DNA of 50,187 nt from Gemmatimonadota bacterium (GTDB lineage: Bacteria; Gemmatimonadota; Gemmatimonadetes; Longimicrobiales; Gaopeijiaceae): contig SKKH01000123.1 in assembly GCA_007121555.1 (NCBI GenBank), positions 1 to 50,187 on the forward strand. Direction: 5' to 3'. The number at the start of each line of letters is the position of its first letter. The first letter of the stretch is position 1. The notes under the pieces are model-generated. The model made no database searches, was not told where the DNA came from, and worked only from the letters and a program-made list of their open reading frames with translations. This document shows, one piece after another, positions 1-10,602 of this stretch. The position numbers and the translations under genes were made by a program.

Positions 1-966
1 CCCGATGGCTCGGTGATCTGGTGCGAATGGTACAACTCGTGGATCCTGGGCAGCGACGGTGAGATCGTCTCCATGTTGTCGTTGGCGCATGACGTGACCG
101 CCAGACGGAGAGCTCTCGAGGAGATCCAGGACCTGAATCGCGAGCTGGAGCGTCGGGTCCGACATCGAACGGCGGAACTCGCGCAGGCAAACGTCGAGCT
201 GAAGGCCCTCAGCTATTCGGTCTCACACGATCTGCGAGCTCCCATCCGGGCGATCCTCGGTTTCGGAGGGATCCTGGAGCGCCGGTTCCGGGATCACCTT
301 CCTGCGCTGGGCCGCGAGTACCTGGGGCACTTGCTCGAAGCGGGCCAGCAGGCTGACCATTTGATCGACGGCCTTCTCGAGTACGGGCGAATCGGATCCC
401 AGCCGGTGGAGCTATCCCCCGTGGATCCGCTCCCCGTTGTGAGCTCCCTCTGGGGCCGACTTCAGGCTTCCGGTGATGTTCAGGGAGCCCGACTGGAGGT
501 CGCCGATTCGCTCCCTTCCATCCTGGCGAATGAGGATCTTCTGGCCCGCATCTTCGAGAACCTCTTCTCCAACTCCCTCAAGTACGGGTGGTCGGAGGGC
601 CCCCCGCGCATCCGGGTCGACGGTGAGGTGGGAGACGTGGGTTGGGCGCAGCTCCGGGTAAGGGACGACGGGCCTGGGATCACCGAGGCCGATCGTGAGC
701 GTGCCTTCGACCTCTTCCAGCGGCTTCATCAACCGGCCCAGGTGGCGGGTGCGGGTGTGGGGCTCGCCGTGGTGAAGCGGTCCATGGAGCGGATGGGCGG
801 AAGGGTCCACCTCGAAGCTGGAGATCCGACCGACCCGTCCGCCCCCGGGCTCCGCGTCGTCCTCTCCTTCAGGAGGAGGGTGGGTTCCATGCGGCCTGCC
901 GGAGAAGTGGAGGCCGCGATCCCGATCCCCTCAGGGGCGAGTGGAGCGAGCCATGAAGTCAGCTGA
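1..966 (+). CDS. PAS sensor histidine kinase, 5' end outside window
   Basis: The reading frame is open from base 1, so the N-terminus is missing; the GTG at 13 is an internal Val codon of a PAS core. The visible 321 residues hold the end of a PAS/PAC unit, a short coiled coil, a HisKA domain with the phospho-acceptor His in YSVSHDLRAP, and an HATPase_c domain with N box (ENLFSNSLKY), G1 (DDGPGI) and G2 (GAGVGLAVVKR). The SHDLRAP type resembles phytochrome-like and cyanobacterial kinases. No transmembrane segment is seen in this part. The last 14 bases overlap the next gene, which carries a receiver domain, so the two are probably co-translated and may form one phosphorelay (inference). The signal sensed is unknown. 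Confidence 0.9.
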   Translation, partial: PDGSVIWCEWYNSWILGSDGEIVSMLSLAHDVTARRRALEEIQDLNRELERRVRHRTAELAQANVELKALSYSVSHDLRAPIRAILGFGGILERRFRDHLPALGREYLGHLLEAGQQADHLIDGLLEYGRIGSQPVELSPVDPLPVVSSLWGRLQASGDVQGARLEVADSLPSILANEDLLARIFENLFSNSLKYGWSEGPPRIRVDGEVGDVGWAQLRVRDDGPGITEADRERAFDLFQRLHQPAQVAGAGVGLAVVKRSMERMGGRVHLEAGDPTDPSAPGLRVVLSFRRRVGSMRPAGEVEAAIPIPSGASGASHEVS

Positions 967-2173
967 CCCGGTTCGAGTTCTCTATGTGGACGACTCTCCC
1001 TTTGACAGGGCGCTCGTGCGCGACGCCCTCGAAGAGGAAGGCGAGGGGTTCCGCCTCGTCGAGGCCAGTCACCGAGGTGAACTGGATTCCGTTCTGGCAG
1101 GCGAATTTCCCTTTGACCTGGTTCTGAGCGACTTCAACATCCTGGGTATGACGGGGCTGGAGGTGGTGGGAGCGGTCCATGAGCGTCACCCGGACATCCC
1201 CATCATCATCGTCACCGGCACAGGATCGGAGGAGGTGGCGGTGAAGGCGCTGAAAGCCGGGGCAGAGGACTACGTGATCAAACAGCCTCAGCACATTCGC
1301 CGGCTTCCCCAGACAATCCGCGGCGTACTGGAGCGTCGCAGACTCGAGTCTTCTCTCGAAGCGACCCGTGTCCAGCTCGGACAGCTCCGTCATCTGGAAG
1401 CGGTGGGTCGCCTCGCGGGCGGGATCGCGCACGACTTCAACAATCTTCTCACGGTGATCACCGCGAATGCGGAGCTTCTCAGCTCCGTGGAGGGTCCGGA
1501 CGGACCGCCGGCCGAGGAGCTCCGCGATATCCTGCAGGCCGCAGCTCAGGCCACGGAGCTGACCCGCCATCTGATGGAGTTTTCGAGTGGAGCCGGAATT
1601 CCCCTCGAGCGGGTGGATCCGGTTCGCCTGATTCAGGAGACCCTCCCCCTCCTGAATCGGTCTCTCGGGAGTGAGGCGGAGCTGTTGACGCGGATCCCCC
1701 CCGAGCTGCCGTCGCTCCTCACCGTGCCCGCCCGATTCCAGCAGGTCATCATGAACCTGGGATTGAACGCCCGGGACGCCCTGGCCGAAGGGGGCAGGGC
1801 GGGGACGATACGGCTCGAGGCCGATCTCTGGACGCCTCCCCCCATCGCTTCGGGGGGACGCGAAGACGGCAACGGACTTCCCCCCACGGACTCCCTTCTT
1901 CGGCACCTTCCCGGAGAGGGCGTGCGTCCCCTCGTGCGCATCCGGGTCTCGGACAACGGATGCGGCATGCCTCCCGAGGTGGTGGAGCGGATCTTCGAGC
2001 CCTTCTTCACCACCAAGGCCATTGGACGAGGAACGGGGCTCGGGCTGGCCTCGGCCTTCGGGACGGTCCGGCAGGCCGGCGGCACGATTCTGGTCGAAAG
2101 TGAGGTGGGCAAGGGAAGCACCTTCACAGTGCTCCTCCCTCGCGCCTCCGACGTGGAAGCGGATCGGGTGTAA
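953..2173 (+). CDS. Receiver-histidine kinase hybrid (REC-HisKA-HATPase)
   Basis: A protein of 406 residues with a receiver domain first (about 1-120: acidic VDD, phospho-acceptor Asp in LVLSDFNI, conserved Lys in YVIKQP), then a HisKA domain (GGIAHDFNNLLTV, His acceptor) and HATPase_c (VSDNGCGM, FEPFFTTK, GTGLGLA). It is soluble, with no membrane segment. I chose ATG 953 because GGAG lies 6 bases upstream; a GTG at 941 is in frame but has no better ribosome site. The gene overlaps the upstream kinase by 14 bases. The N-terminal receiver could take phosphate from that kinase and control this one's activity (inference). HDFNNL kinases are abundant in Gemmatimonadota and Myxococcota. Confidence 0.9.
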   Translation: MKSADPVRVLYVDDSPFDRALVRDALEEEGEGFRLVEASHRGELDSVLAGEFPFDLVLSDFNILGMTGLEVVGAVHERHPDIPIIIVTGTGSEEVAVKALKAGAEDYVIKQPQHIRRLPQTIRGVLERRRLESSLEATRVQLGQLRHLEAVGRLAGGIAHDFNNLLTVITANAELLSSVEGPDGPPAEELRDILQAAAQATELTRHLMEFSSGAGIPLERVDPVRLIQETLPLLNRSLGSEAELLTRIPPELPSLLTVPARFQQVIMNLGLNARDALAEGGRAGTIRLEADLWTPPPIASGGREDGNGLPPTDSLLRHLPGEGVRPLVRIRVSDNGCGMPPEVVERIFEPFFTTKAIGRGTGLGLASAFGTVRQAGGTILVESEVGKGSTFTVLLPRASDVEADRV

Positions 2174-2207
2174 GGAGACCCGATGGTGATCCAGGGTGAC
2201 GCGCGGA

Positions 2208-4898
2208 TCAGAAGGCCGGAGCCAGGAGCACGGCATTCATGAAGAGAAGCTGCGTGGCTTCGGCGTAGCCTCGGAAGTTGGGATCTTCGGCGAAGGCCAC
2301 CACCCGGCCCCGGCCCATGGGCTCGTGCATGAGAAAGGCCTTGGAGGCCAGTTGGGGGCGGGCGTCTTCCCACACGATGCCGCTCAGCACCAGTTCGCCC
2401 AGGGGAGCGTAGACCCCCACGTTCGTACCCTGGTCCAGGGTGAGGGGGCTGAAGATCCTGGACCCCGAGACCATCGCGCCCATCTCACCCCCGCTCCCGG
2501 CGGCCAGGACGTGGGTCGTATCCAGGACCGCCCGGAGGATGGCTCCGGAGACGGGTTCCGGGCTCTCCTCCTGGGGCACGATGGCCTCGAGGAGGTCGAT
2601 GGGCTGGCTCTCCAGCGAAGGGCTCGGGGCCGGGTCGCGTGAGGGGGCGCCAGCCCGCAGCTCGGCCCGACTCGAGAGGAGCCCCACCTCCTCCCGGGTC
2701 GCCCACCGGGTGGACTCGCCCATGGTCACCAGGGTGCCCCCCTCCCGGACCCAGGCTCGGATCCGTTCCAGGGTGGGGCCCGACAGCACCTGGGCGTAAT
2801 TTCCCTGGGGGAGGATCAGGACCGAGACCCCGGAGAGGTCCGCCCGGCCCAGAGCGCCGGCCCGGACCGCGGTGACCTGCTTGCCGTAGCGCCGCTCGAG
2901 CACCCATCGGGCCCACCCCGCGGACAGACTCTGGGTCGGGGTGTCCCAGACCAGGAGCGTACGTCCCTTTGGGAGTTGGCGCATCTGGTTGCTTCCCAGA
3001 GAGATTCCCTCCGCCACGAATGCGTCGTCCACTGGAGTGACCGGCGCGCGATGCTTGGAGATGAGGTCTGCGAGGATCTCCTCATGGGCGGTGTCCAGCT
3101 CAGACGCTCGAACCAGGATGGTCCCCACCCCGAACCGCTCCCCGTTCAGGGAGAAGGGGGCGCCGGCGGCTCGCAGGGGCAGGCCCTGGTCCAGGCCCTG
3201 GCCGGTGAGGGCGGCCGTGCCCGTACCCCAGGGAAGGAGCCATCCGACGCGGGCCTCCGGGAGCGGGGAAGGGGGGCCTTCACCTCGATCCCTGTCGAAC
3301 CCGGCCGGGACCTCGTCCCACTCCACCGCCACCGGGACGTCGGCCGCCACAGTCTCCACGTCCCAGAGGAGTGGGAGGCTCCATGCCGTGACGTCGTAGA
3401 TCTGGTCCGGCAGACGCTGAGCCCTCCGCTCCCGCTGGAGCTCCACGAACCCCGGATCCATGGTCGTCTCCGGATCCATGAGGTTCCGGACCAGGCGTCC
3501 GGCCGGCTGCTCCAGGGGGACCACGAAGCTGCCCGCGGGATAGGAGCGGCCCCCGACGCTGAACGGCTCCCGGGCCCGGCGGACCTCGATGCCATTGGAG
3601 GCCAGGAGCGAAGCGAGGTCCCGGGTTCGCCCCGGGTCGTCGCCGGGTGGAAGCAGATAGGCCCGGATGCCACTCCCTCCCTCGGCCACCGCCTCCAGCC
3701 GAAAGTCCAGGAAGGAGCCGAGGATCTCCTCCCGATTCTCGGCGGCGGTGAGGGCGGTCCGGAGGGCTGCCTGGAAGTTCTGCTCCACCCCCTGGGCGTA
3801 GCTCAGCGTATCGCCTTCGTCGCGCCGCACCAGGAGCCCTCGGGGGGAGGCCTGTTCGAAGGTCTTGCCGAGGGCGCCGTGGGCGGTGGGCCAGGAGGCC
3901 CCGTACCCCGGGTAGAAGCCGTCGAAGATCTCGCGGATGAAGTAGGGCCAGCCCCGCTCGTCGAAGAGGTTGGCGTTCTCCCGGCCGAACAGCTCGAAGA
4001 GATCGTCCTGGGCCGAGGTCGTGTGCGGATTTCCCGGTCGCGCCGAGGGAGGGAAGTAGTAGGTGCTGTTGCTCCCCATCTCATGTAGATCCACCACGAT
4101 GTGGGGATTCCAGCGGAGGAGCTCCTGAACCTTCCCCCTGGTCTCGACCTGCGTCTGGGCGAACCAGTCCCGGTTCAGGTCGAAGAGGTAGTGGTTGGAG
4201 CGCGCCCCGGGCCAGGGATGGTCTCGTTCTGCCGCCACTGGATCCGGATCGGGGTCCATGGCGGCCCCCTGGAGGTTCTCGGCCAGGAAGCGAGCTCGGC
4301 CATCGGGGTTCTGGACCGGGTCCAGGAGGACGATGGATTCCTCGAGGATCCGGTCCACCTCCGGGTCGTTCTGTGCCGCCAGGAGGTGGTAGGCCATGAT
4401 CATGCTCGAGCCCGCCGGCGTGATCTCGTTTCCATGGACGGAGTGGGCGAGGGCGGTGACCACGGGAAGCTGCGCCACCAGCTCGTCCCGAGCCTCTGTG
4501 GAGAGCTCCCGAGGGTCCGCCAGTGCGGCGAGGCCGTCCTGCACCTCGCTCGGTCGGGCCATCCGGTCCGTCGACCCTATGGCCAGGAGGACCAGGGGCC
4601 GACCCTGCCACGATTTGGCGTACTGGACCAGGTGCGCTCGGGACGGAGCAGCCCGGGCCAGCTCCTCGAAGTACGCCACGATGGCCTCCGGTCCGGTGAT
4701 CCGTTCGAACGGATCGTGGCCCAGCACCTCTTCGGGCGTGGGGATCGAGGGATCATAGAGCACATTGGCCATCCCCGTGGGATGGGCCTGGGCGGTCAGC
4801 TCGACGGGGGCCATCCAGAGGAGAGCGGAGAGGACGGCCAGCAGGGAGGGGAACGCCCTGCGCGGGAGGGTGGGCTCGAGGCGGGGGAAGACGGGCAC
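2208..4898 (-). CDS. Exported M14 family zinc metallopeptidase
   Basis: A protein of 896 residues with a signal peptide (hydrophobic 17-36, cut near LTAQA). The M14 zinc carboxypeptidase core spans about 60-400: metal ligands His155 and Glu158 in HSVHGNE, substrate-binding residues in DPVQNPDGR and LNRDW, third ligand His272 in VDLHEMG, and the general-base Glu in KTFEQAS. The C-terminal third (about residue 700 on) resembles a class I glutamine-amidotransferase-like fold, with VLILPQGNY and WVREGGTLV; this arrangement is common in large exported M14 proteins of Gemmatimonadota and Bacteroidota. It likely degrades peptides outside the cytoplasm. The start is GTG at 4898 with no Shine-Dalgarno. 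The gene converges on the receiver-kinase gene with a 34-base gap. Confidence 0.9.
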   Translation of the reverse strand: MPVFPRLEPTLPRRAFPSLLAVLSALLWMAPVELTAQAHPTGMANVLYDPSIPTPEEVLGHDPFERITGPEAIVAYFEELARAAPSRAHLVQYAKSWQGRPLVLLAIGSTDRMARPSEVQDGLAALADPRELSTEARDELVAQLPVVTALAHSVHGNEITPAGSSMIMAYHLLAAQNDPEVDRILEESIVLLDPVQNPDGRARFLAENLQGAAMDPDPDPVAAERDHPWPGARSNHYLFDLNRDWFAQTQVETRGKVQELLRWNPHIVVDLHEMGSNSTYYFPPSARPGNPHTTSAQDDLFELFGRENANLFDERGWPYFIREIFDGFYPGYGASWPTAHGALGKTFEQASPRGLLVRRDEGDTLSYAQGVEQNFQAALRTALTAAENREEILGSFLDFRLEAVAEGGSGIRAYLLPPGDDPGRTRDLASLLASNGIEVRRAREPFSVGGRSYPAGSFVVPLEQPAGRLVRNLMDPETTMDPGFVELQRERRAQRLPDQIYDVTAWSLPLLWDVETVAADVPVAVEWDEVPAGFDRDRGEGPPSPLPEARVGWLLPWGTGTAALTGQGLDQGLPLRAAGAPFSLNGERFGVGTILVRASELDTAHEEILADLISKHRAPVTPVDDAFVAEGISLGSNQMRQLPKGRTLLVWDTPTQSLSAGWARWVLERRYGKQVTAVRAGALGRADLSGVSVLILPQGNYAQVLSGPTLERIRAWVREGGTLVTMGESTRWATREEVGLLSSRAELRAGAPSRDPAPSPSLESQPIDLLEAIVPQEESPEPVSGAILRAVLDTTHVLAAGSGGEMGAMVSGSRIFSPLTLDQGTNVGVYAPLGELVLSGIVWEDARPQLASKAFLMHEPMGRGRVVAFAEDPNFRGYAEATQLLFMNAVLLAPAF

Positions 4899-5017
4899 GG
4901 GAGGCCGAGGGTTCGAGGGAGGGGGTGGGGGGACGAGGACCCCACCTCGAGCGCCAACCTATCCCGTGGTCCAGCCCTGGAAAAGAGAGTGGGCGGGACC
5001 GTCACCTCCCACAACGC

Positions 5018-5053
5018 AAAAACGGCCGCCCCCCGGAGGGGACGACCGTTTTC
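5018..5053 (-). terminator. Rho-independent terminator of the cold-shock gene
   Basis: On the minus strand, 19 bases after the cold-shock stop codon, an inverted repeat pairs AAAACGGTCGTCCCC with GGGGCGGCCGTTTT (one or two G-U or mismatched pairs, 4-6 base loop) and ends in TTTTT. The A-rich and T-rich arms make it work in both directions, so it may also insulate the M14 gene region. Confidence 0.8.
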
Positions 5054-5071
5054 GATTCCAACAGCTCGGGG

Positions 5072-5278
5072 TCAGCCCCGAACGACGTTCTCCGCAGCCG
5101 GACCCTTCTGGCCCTGAACCACATCGAACTCCACGACCTCACCTTCGTCGAGGGACTTGAACCCCTCTCCCTGGATGGCCGAGTGATGGACAAAGCAATC
5201 CTTGCTGCCGTCCTCGGGGGTGATGAAGCCGAAGCCCTTGCTGTCGTTGAACCACTTCACGGTGCCCTTCGTACGCAT
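5072..5278 (-). CDS. CspA-family cold-shock protein
   Basis: A 68-residue single cold-shock domain covering the whole protein. RNP1 is KGFGFITP and RNP2 is CFVHHSAI; aromatic residues for single-strand nucleic-acid stacking are present. It ends in AENVVRG, typical of one-domain Csp proteins. Such proteins are cytoplasmic RNA chaperones that melt secondary structure; some are cold-induced and others constitutive, and the sequence does not say which. AGGGAG lies 9 bases before the ATG, and a strong terminator follows, so it is transcribed alone. It diverges from the small basic protein at 5598 across a 319-base gap. Confidence 0.97.
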   Translation of the reverse strand: MRTKGTVKWFNDSKGFGFITPEDGSKDCFVHHSAIQGEGFKSLDEGEVVEFDVVQGQKGPAAENVVRG

Positions 5279-5597
5279 GATGCCGTGCTCCCTGTACTAA
5301 ATGCTGGTGCTCTCGGGGCCCGGTATCTCCGTACCACTCGATCTCACCGTTGTAGATGGCGTGCTGAGGTGAAGGTGATCGAGAACGACCAGAGCTCCTG
5401 CCCCACGCTGGTTGCGACGTTACGGTCAGAACACACGCCACCGCAGTATCGCATGATTCGGCTTCCGTGTACAGGGGGCGCCACCCCCGGCTCCCTTCTC
5501 CCGCCGAAGTCCGATAGATTAGAGAGTCTACTCCAACGATCCGGACGGTTCTTCAACACCCTCATATTCCACACTCCAACAAGGAGATCCGATACCT
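5279..5597. promoter_or_regulatory. Divergent intergenic region (cold-shock gene / small basic protein)
   Basis: A 319-base gap with no convincing open frame. It must hold the promoters of both divergent genes and the leader of the cold-shock mRNA. It is less GC-rich than its surroundings near 5510-5580 (gatagattagagagtctact). A small hairpin with arms GGGGG (5474-5478) and CCCCC (5484-5488) lies near the middle. I cannot name -35/-10 boxes with confidence. AAGGAG at 5581-5586 is the ribosome site of the plus-strand gene. Confidence 0.5.
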
Positions 5598-5906
5598 ATG
5601 GCGATCTCGAAGAGCAACGCCAAGAGCCTCTGTACCCAGCGCGAGTGGGAGCTGCTTTCGCAGAGCTGGAATCCGGAGCTTTCGCAGATTACCCCGGGTC
5701 GGCTGCGTCAGAAGGTTCAGCGTGCCCGGACCCTGCGAGACAAGTTCCGCGACCTGGCCCGCCAGCAGTCCGGAGAGGCACGGGGCAAGCGGGATCCCCG
5801 CTCCACGAGGCCGTCTCAGAGCAATCAGAACACGCAGCGCAAGGCGCAGATCTTCGACGAGGCGCTGGAGCGCTTCCAGGCCCGACTCGCCGAGGTGGAC
5901 GAGTAG
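5598..5906 (+). CDS. Small basic conserved hypothetical protein
   Basis: A 102-residue soluble protein of unknown function, rich in Arg, Lys and Gln. The N-terminal half (KSNAKSLCTQREWELLSQSW, then LTPGRLRQK-like text) looks like a compact helical domain; a helix with regularly spaced Arg/Lys follows (QRARTLRDKFRDLARQQ), then a Ser/Gln-rich linker and a C-terminal helix (KAQIFDEALERFQARL). I recall similar short proteins annotated as hypothetical in various bacteria but cannot assign a role; nucleic-acid binding is possible from the charge pattern. AAGGAG lies 11 bases before the ATG. It stands alone between the cold-shock gene and a lipoprotein gene. Confidence 0.75.
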   Translation: MAISKSNAKSLCTQREWELLSQSWNPELSQITPGRLRQKVQRARTLRDKFRDLARQQSGEARGKRDPRSTRPSQSNQNTQRKAQIFDEALERFQARLAEVDE

Positions 5907-6043
5907 AGAAAAGGGAGGCGTAGGCCCTCTCGGGGGGAGGAGTGGGTGGGGCATTGCCCCTCTCGTCGGCGTTTTGCGCAGGAAGGGGTGGACGGGGCCA
6001 CAGAGCCCAGATTCCCAACCCCTTGCTCCAGGATGGTCGATCC

Positions 6044-6649
6044 ATGAAGAGAACCACCCTTTTCCTGACCTCGCTCGCGGTCCTGACACTCGTCGTCACC
6101 GGGTGCGACCATTCTCCGGTCCATCCGGGTCCGGACGCCGCCGAGTCGGTGCTTCTCCCGGGCCAGGTGGACCACAGTGCCCACGCCGCAGCCGACGCCC
6201 GTGGCGTGACCGGTGATCCCGTGGTCCTGGCCAGTATCCGGCATGCCACGGCCCGCTATCAGCAGTACGAGCGGGCGCTGGACGACGGATTCGTGCCTCT
6301 CAGCGAATGCGTCTACATGCCCGGACTCGGCGGGATGGGCATCCACTACGGCCGTGTGGATCGAATCTTCGATCCCGTCATCCGCGCCACCGAGCCCGAG
6401 ATCCTCCTCTATGAGCCCATGGCCAACGGGAGGAAGCGCCTGGTGGGAGTGGAGTACATGGTTCGACAGGTCGACTGGGAGGCGGCCGGCAATGAGGGTC
6501 CGCCCTCGGTGGCCGGACGGGAGTTCGATCCACCGAACCCCTTCCACCCCGAGGCCCTCGTCGCGGAGTCGTATACGCTTCACGTCTGGACGTGGCGGAA
6601 CAACCCGGCCGGAATGTTCGCCCCCTTCAACCCCAACGTGGGGTGTTGA
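6044..6649 (+). CDS. Predicted lipoprotein of unknown function
   Basis: A protein of 201 residues with a lipoprotein signal peptide: MKRTTLFLTSLAVLTLVVTG then Cys21 as the lipidation site. The frame is open further upstream, but only the ATG at 6044 gives this signal. The mature part carries DHSAHAAADARGVTG, a conserved-looking middle (ATARYQQYERALDDGF, GMGIHYGR, VDRIFDP, EPEILLYEPMANGRKRLVGV) and a C-terminus with LHVWTWRNNPAGMFAPFNPNV. This pattern matches small exported proteins, often annotated as hypothetical, that share 'PE.L.Y.P...G..LV.VEY' and 'WH.W.WNPNG.F'-like text; no enzyme motif is evident. It is single, with no operon partner, and faces the end of the cbb operon. Confidence 0.85.
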   Translation: MKRTTLFLTSLAVLTLVVTGCDHSPVHPGPDAAESVLLPGQVDHSAHAAADARGVTGDPVVLASIRHATARYQQYERALDDGFVPLSECVYMPGLGGMGIHYGRVDRIFDPVIRATEPEILLYEPMANGRKRLVGVEYMVRQVDWEAAGNEGPPSVAGREFDPPNPFHPEALVAESYTLHVWTWRNNPAGMFAPFNPNVGC

Positions 6650-6684
6650 GAGGCTGAGTTCCCAGGCAGGCCGAAGTCGCTACC

Positions 6685-6717
6685 GCGGAGGGGTGCGAGT
6701 TCATCGCCCCCCTCCGC
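6685..6717. terminator. Hairpin between convergent lipoprotein gene and cbbX
   Basis: GCGGAGGGG (6685-6693) pairs with CCCCTCCGC (6709-6717), and an inner GCGA/TCGC stem closes a GTTCA loop. It sits in the 120-base gap between two convergent genes, so it can end transcription from both sides. No T-run follows, so intrinsic termination is not certain. Confidence 0.5.
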
Positions 6718-6769
6718 TTCGTCCACGTGGATGACCGCCGAAGTCAGGGTCGCGCAGCCCATCCGGCGG

Positions 6770-7675
6770 TCAGGACCCGGTGGATCCCGCCTGAGACGTC
6801 TCGAAGACCCTGCTGGCCAGGATGTCCTCGGCGCTGATCGTGGAGAGGGCCTCCGCATCGACCGGTCCCTCCGACTCCTCGAAGAGTCGCTTGGCCTGGC
6901 GGAGCCGGGCCCGATCCAATGCGTTTCGCAGGGAGCGGGCGTTGGAGAAGTGGGGCTGTTCACGGCGGAGGGCGAGATAGCGCCGGAGGGCGACCTCCGC
7001 ATCGGCGGAGAGGCGGTAGTTCAGTCGCTCCAGCATAACCTCGGAGATGGCCAGCAGTTCATCGTCGGAGTAGTCCGGGAACTCCACGTGATGGGCGATC
7101 CGGGAACGAAAGCCGGGGTTGGCCGAGAAGAACCGATCCATCCGGTCCTCGTAGCCGGCCAGGATCACCACCAGGTCGTCGCGCTGGTTCTCCATGATCT
7201 GGAGGAGGATCTCGATGGACTCCTGCCCGTAGTCCCGCTCGTTCTCGGGTCGGTAGAGGTAGTAGGCTTCATCGATGAAGAGGACTCCCCCCATGGCCTT
7301 CTTCAGGATCTCCTTGGTCTTGGGAGCGGTGTGGCCGATGTACTGACCCACCAGGTCGTCCCGGGTCACCGAGACCAGATGCCCCTTTCGGATGTATCCC
7401 AGCCGATGGAGGATACCGGCCATCCGTCCGGCCACGGTCGTCTTGCCGGTGCCCGGGTTCCCGGTGAAGCTCATGTGGAGGGTTGGGGGCTCATGGGCCA
7501 GCCCCAGCTCTCGCCGCGCCCGGTCCACCAGGAGGAGGGCGGCGATCTCCCGGATCCGGCGCTTCACCGGCCCCAGCCCCACCAGCTCCCGGTCCAGCTC
7601 GTCGAGTATCTTACCGACCCCCGATTCTTCGTAGATGGCCCGGAGATCCACGGATGTGGGGCGGTCAGGCGTCAT
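6770..7675 (-). CDS. cbbX: CbbX, AAA+ RuBisCO activase (red type)
   Basis: A 301-residue AAA+ ATPase that remodels inhibited red-type RuBisCO by pulling on the large-subunit C-terminus and releasing tight-binding sugar phosphates. Walker A is GNPGTGKT (72-79), Walker B VLFIDEA (131-137), the pore-loop Tyr lies in QYIGHT (111-116), and the arginine-finger region is NPGFRSRI. The N-terminus ([20 protein letters not shown]) is typical of CbbX. Its length matches characterised bacterial CbbX (about 300 residues). The ATG lies inside the end of cbbS (11-base overlap) and is preceded by GGAGAGAGG, so it is translationally coupled. It is the last gene of the operon; no cbbZ, cbbY or carboxysome gene follows. 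Confidence 0.97.
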   Translation of the reverse strand: MTPDRPTSVDLRAIYEESGVGKILDELDRELVGLGPVKRRIREIAALLLVDRARRELGLAHEPPTLHMSFTGNPGTGKTTVAGRMAGILHRLGYIRKGHLVSVTRDDLVGQYIGHTAPKTKEILKKAMGGVLFIDEAYYLYRPENERDYGQESIEILLQIMENQRDDLVVILAGYEDRMDRFFSANPGFRSRIAHHVEFPDYSDDELLAISEVMLERLNYRLSADAEVALRRYLALRREQPHFSNARSLRNALDRARLRQAKRLFEESEGPVDAEALSTISAEDILASRVFETSQAGSTGS

Positions 7676-8093
7676 CGCCGTACCTCTCTCCGGCCGGTCG
7701 TTCGGTGGCGTAGGAGTGGGTGGAGTAGCGGATCAGGCGTCCCGCGCCCTCGCGGCGGTCCAGGCGGAAGCCCGGCTCGGAGGTGGGCCGATTCACGATG
7801 AAGGAAAGCCGGATGGACTCCCACCCGGGCGAGGAATCGAAGGCCGACAGCCGGATGTAGCGGTCGCCGTAGACCTCGCGGCAGTCGGCCAGTTCGATCA
7901 TGACCCCTGCGGCGTCGGCGATGTCGAACATGGGGTGGCCCCACATGTCCCAGTATGTGTTTCGGGGATGGGGATCGTCGGTGAACTCCAGATTCACTGC
8001 CCACCCCTGGTCCAGGCAGTACTGCACCTGGGCCCGGATCTGATCGTCGGTGAGCTCGGGGAGGAAGGAGAAGGTTCCCTGGGTCAGCTTCAT
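7665..8093 (-). CDS. cbbS: RuBisCO small subunit, red type
   Basis: A 142-residue small subunit of form I RuBisCO. It opens with [19 protein letters not shown] and carries [19 protein letters not shown] and [13 protein letters not shown], signatures of the red-type (IC/ID) small subunit. It is longer at the C-terminus than green-type proteins: the segment after SFIVNRP forms the beta-hairpin extension that fills the central channel of red-type L8S8 enzyme (family knowledge). AGGA lies 8 bases before the ATG. It follows cbbL by 79 bases and overlaps cbbX by 11. The very end ([12 protein letters not shown]) is polar and probably flexible. Confidence 0.97.
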   Translation of the reverse strand: MKLTQGTFSFLPELTDDQIRAQVQYCLDQGWAVNLEFTDDPHPRNTYWDMWGHPMFDIADAAGVMIELADCREVYGDRYIRLSAFDSSPGWESIRLSFIVNRPTSEPGFRLDRREGAGRLIRYSTHSYATERPAGERYGDDA

Positions 8094-8172
8094 GGTTGGT
8101 TTCCTGGTATGGGGGAGTCCGGTCCGAGGATGCGGCCGTTCGCTCCTCGCGTTCGCTGGACACGGGCGGAGG

Positions 8173-9648
<1,476 letters not shown>

Positions 9649-9692
9649 TCAGGGGTGGGGGATCGGCGATCCCGGGGTGGGTGTGGGATGGA

Positions 9693-10568
9693 TCAGGGCG
9701 TCTGCCGCCGGCGCTCGACAAGCCGGAGGATCATGGGCGTCAGGATGAGCTGCATGGCCAGATCCAGCTTTCCACCGGGGATCACGATGGAGTTGGCGCG
9801 GGACATGAAGCTCTGGTGGATCATGGCCAGCAGATAGGAGAAGTCGATGTCCCGGGGATCGCGGAATCGTATGACCACGGCCGACTCGTCGGCCGTGGGG
9901 ATCCAGCGAGCGATGAAGGGATTCGAGGTGTCCACGAGGGGAACCCGCTGGAAGTTCACGTCGGTGTGGGTGAACTGCGGACAGATGTAGTGGACGTAGT
10001 CGGGCATCCGACGCAGGATGGTGTCGGTCACGGCCTCCGTGGTGTACCCTCGCTTCTCCCGGTCCCGGTGGATCTTCTGAATCCACTCCAGATTCACCAC
10101 GGGCACGACCCCGATCTTGAGGTCGGCGTGCTGCGCCACGTCGACCTCCTCGGTGACCAGGGCTCCGTGGAGGCCTTCGTAGAAGAGGAGGTCGGACCGC
10201 TCCGGGATTTCTTCCCAGTCGGTGAAGGTGCCTGGGGGTGCCCCCCACTTCCGCTCCTCCTCCTGGTTGTGCACGTAGTGCCGGGTACGCCCGGAACCCG
10301 AAGCGCCGTAGCTGCGAAAGGTCTCTTCCAGCTCGGCGAAGAGGTTGGCTTCGGGTCCGAAGTGGCTGAAGTGCCGATTGCCTGACTCCTCGGCCTCGGT
10401 CATGACCCTTCGCATGGTGACCCGGTCGTACCTGTGGAAGGCGTCCCCCTCGATGTACACGGCATCGACCTTCTCCCGCCTGAAGATCTGCTCGAAGGTG
10501 TGGCGGACCGTCGTGGTTCCGGCCCCCGAGGAGCCGGTGACCGAGATGATGGGATGCCGTTGGGACAT
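9693..10568 (-). CDS. cbbP: Phosphoribulokinase, class I bacterial
   Basis: A 291-residue kinase that makes ribulose-1,5-bisphosphate from ribulose 5-phosphate and ATP. The P-loop is GSSGAGTTT (12-20). Asp42, His45 and Arg49 (GDAFHRYDR), Glu131 (YEGLHG) and Lys165, Arg168, Asp169 and Arg173 (WIQKIHRDREKRG) fall at the numbers known for the Rhodobacter sphaeroides enzyme, so catalysis should be intact. Its length fits the octameric, NADH-activated bacterial class. The frame stays open upstream to 11024, but that stretch overlaps the FBPase-like gene and is not conserved; ATG 10568 begins the real protein. It lies 34 bases after the FBPase-like gene and 56 before cbbL. Confidence 0.97.
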   Translation of the reverse strand: MSQRHPIISVTGSSGAGTTTVRHTFEQIFRREKVDAVYIEGDAFHRYDRVTMRRVMTEAEESGNRHFSHFGPEANLFAELEETFRSYGASGSGRTRHYVHNQEEERKWGAPPGTFTDWEEIPERSDLLFYEGLHGALVTEEVDVAQHADLKIGVVPVVNLEWIQKIHRDREKRGYTTEAVTDTILRRMPDYVHYICPQFTHTDVNFQRVPLVDTSNPFIARWIPTADESAVVIRFRDPRDIDFSYLLAMIHQSFMSRANSIVIPGGKLDLAMQLILTPMILRLVERRRQTP

Positions 10569-10602
10569 GGGGTGTCCAGTTCCAGGGCGAGACAGGTGAA
10601 GC

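Noticed and set aside
959-2236. Long minus-strand frame opposite the receiver-kinase gene
   Set aside because: It is an antisense shadow; the plus frame has full receiver and kinase motifs. The same holds for long antisense frames opposite the M14, cbbL, GGT-like, amidohydrolase, sensor kinase and DUF5916 genes.
9659-9673. Hairpin GGGATC-GGC-GATCCC between phosphoribulokinase and cbbL
   Set aside because: It is a 6-base stem without a T-run inside an operon; it could affect mRNA stability, but I see no support for a terminator.
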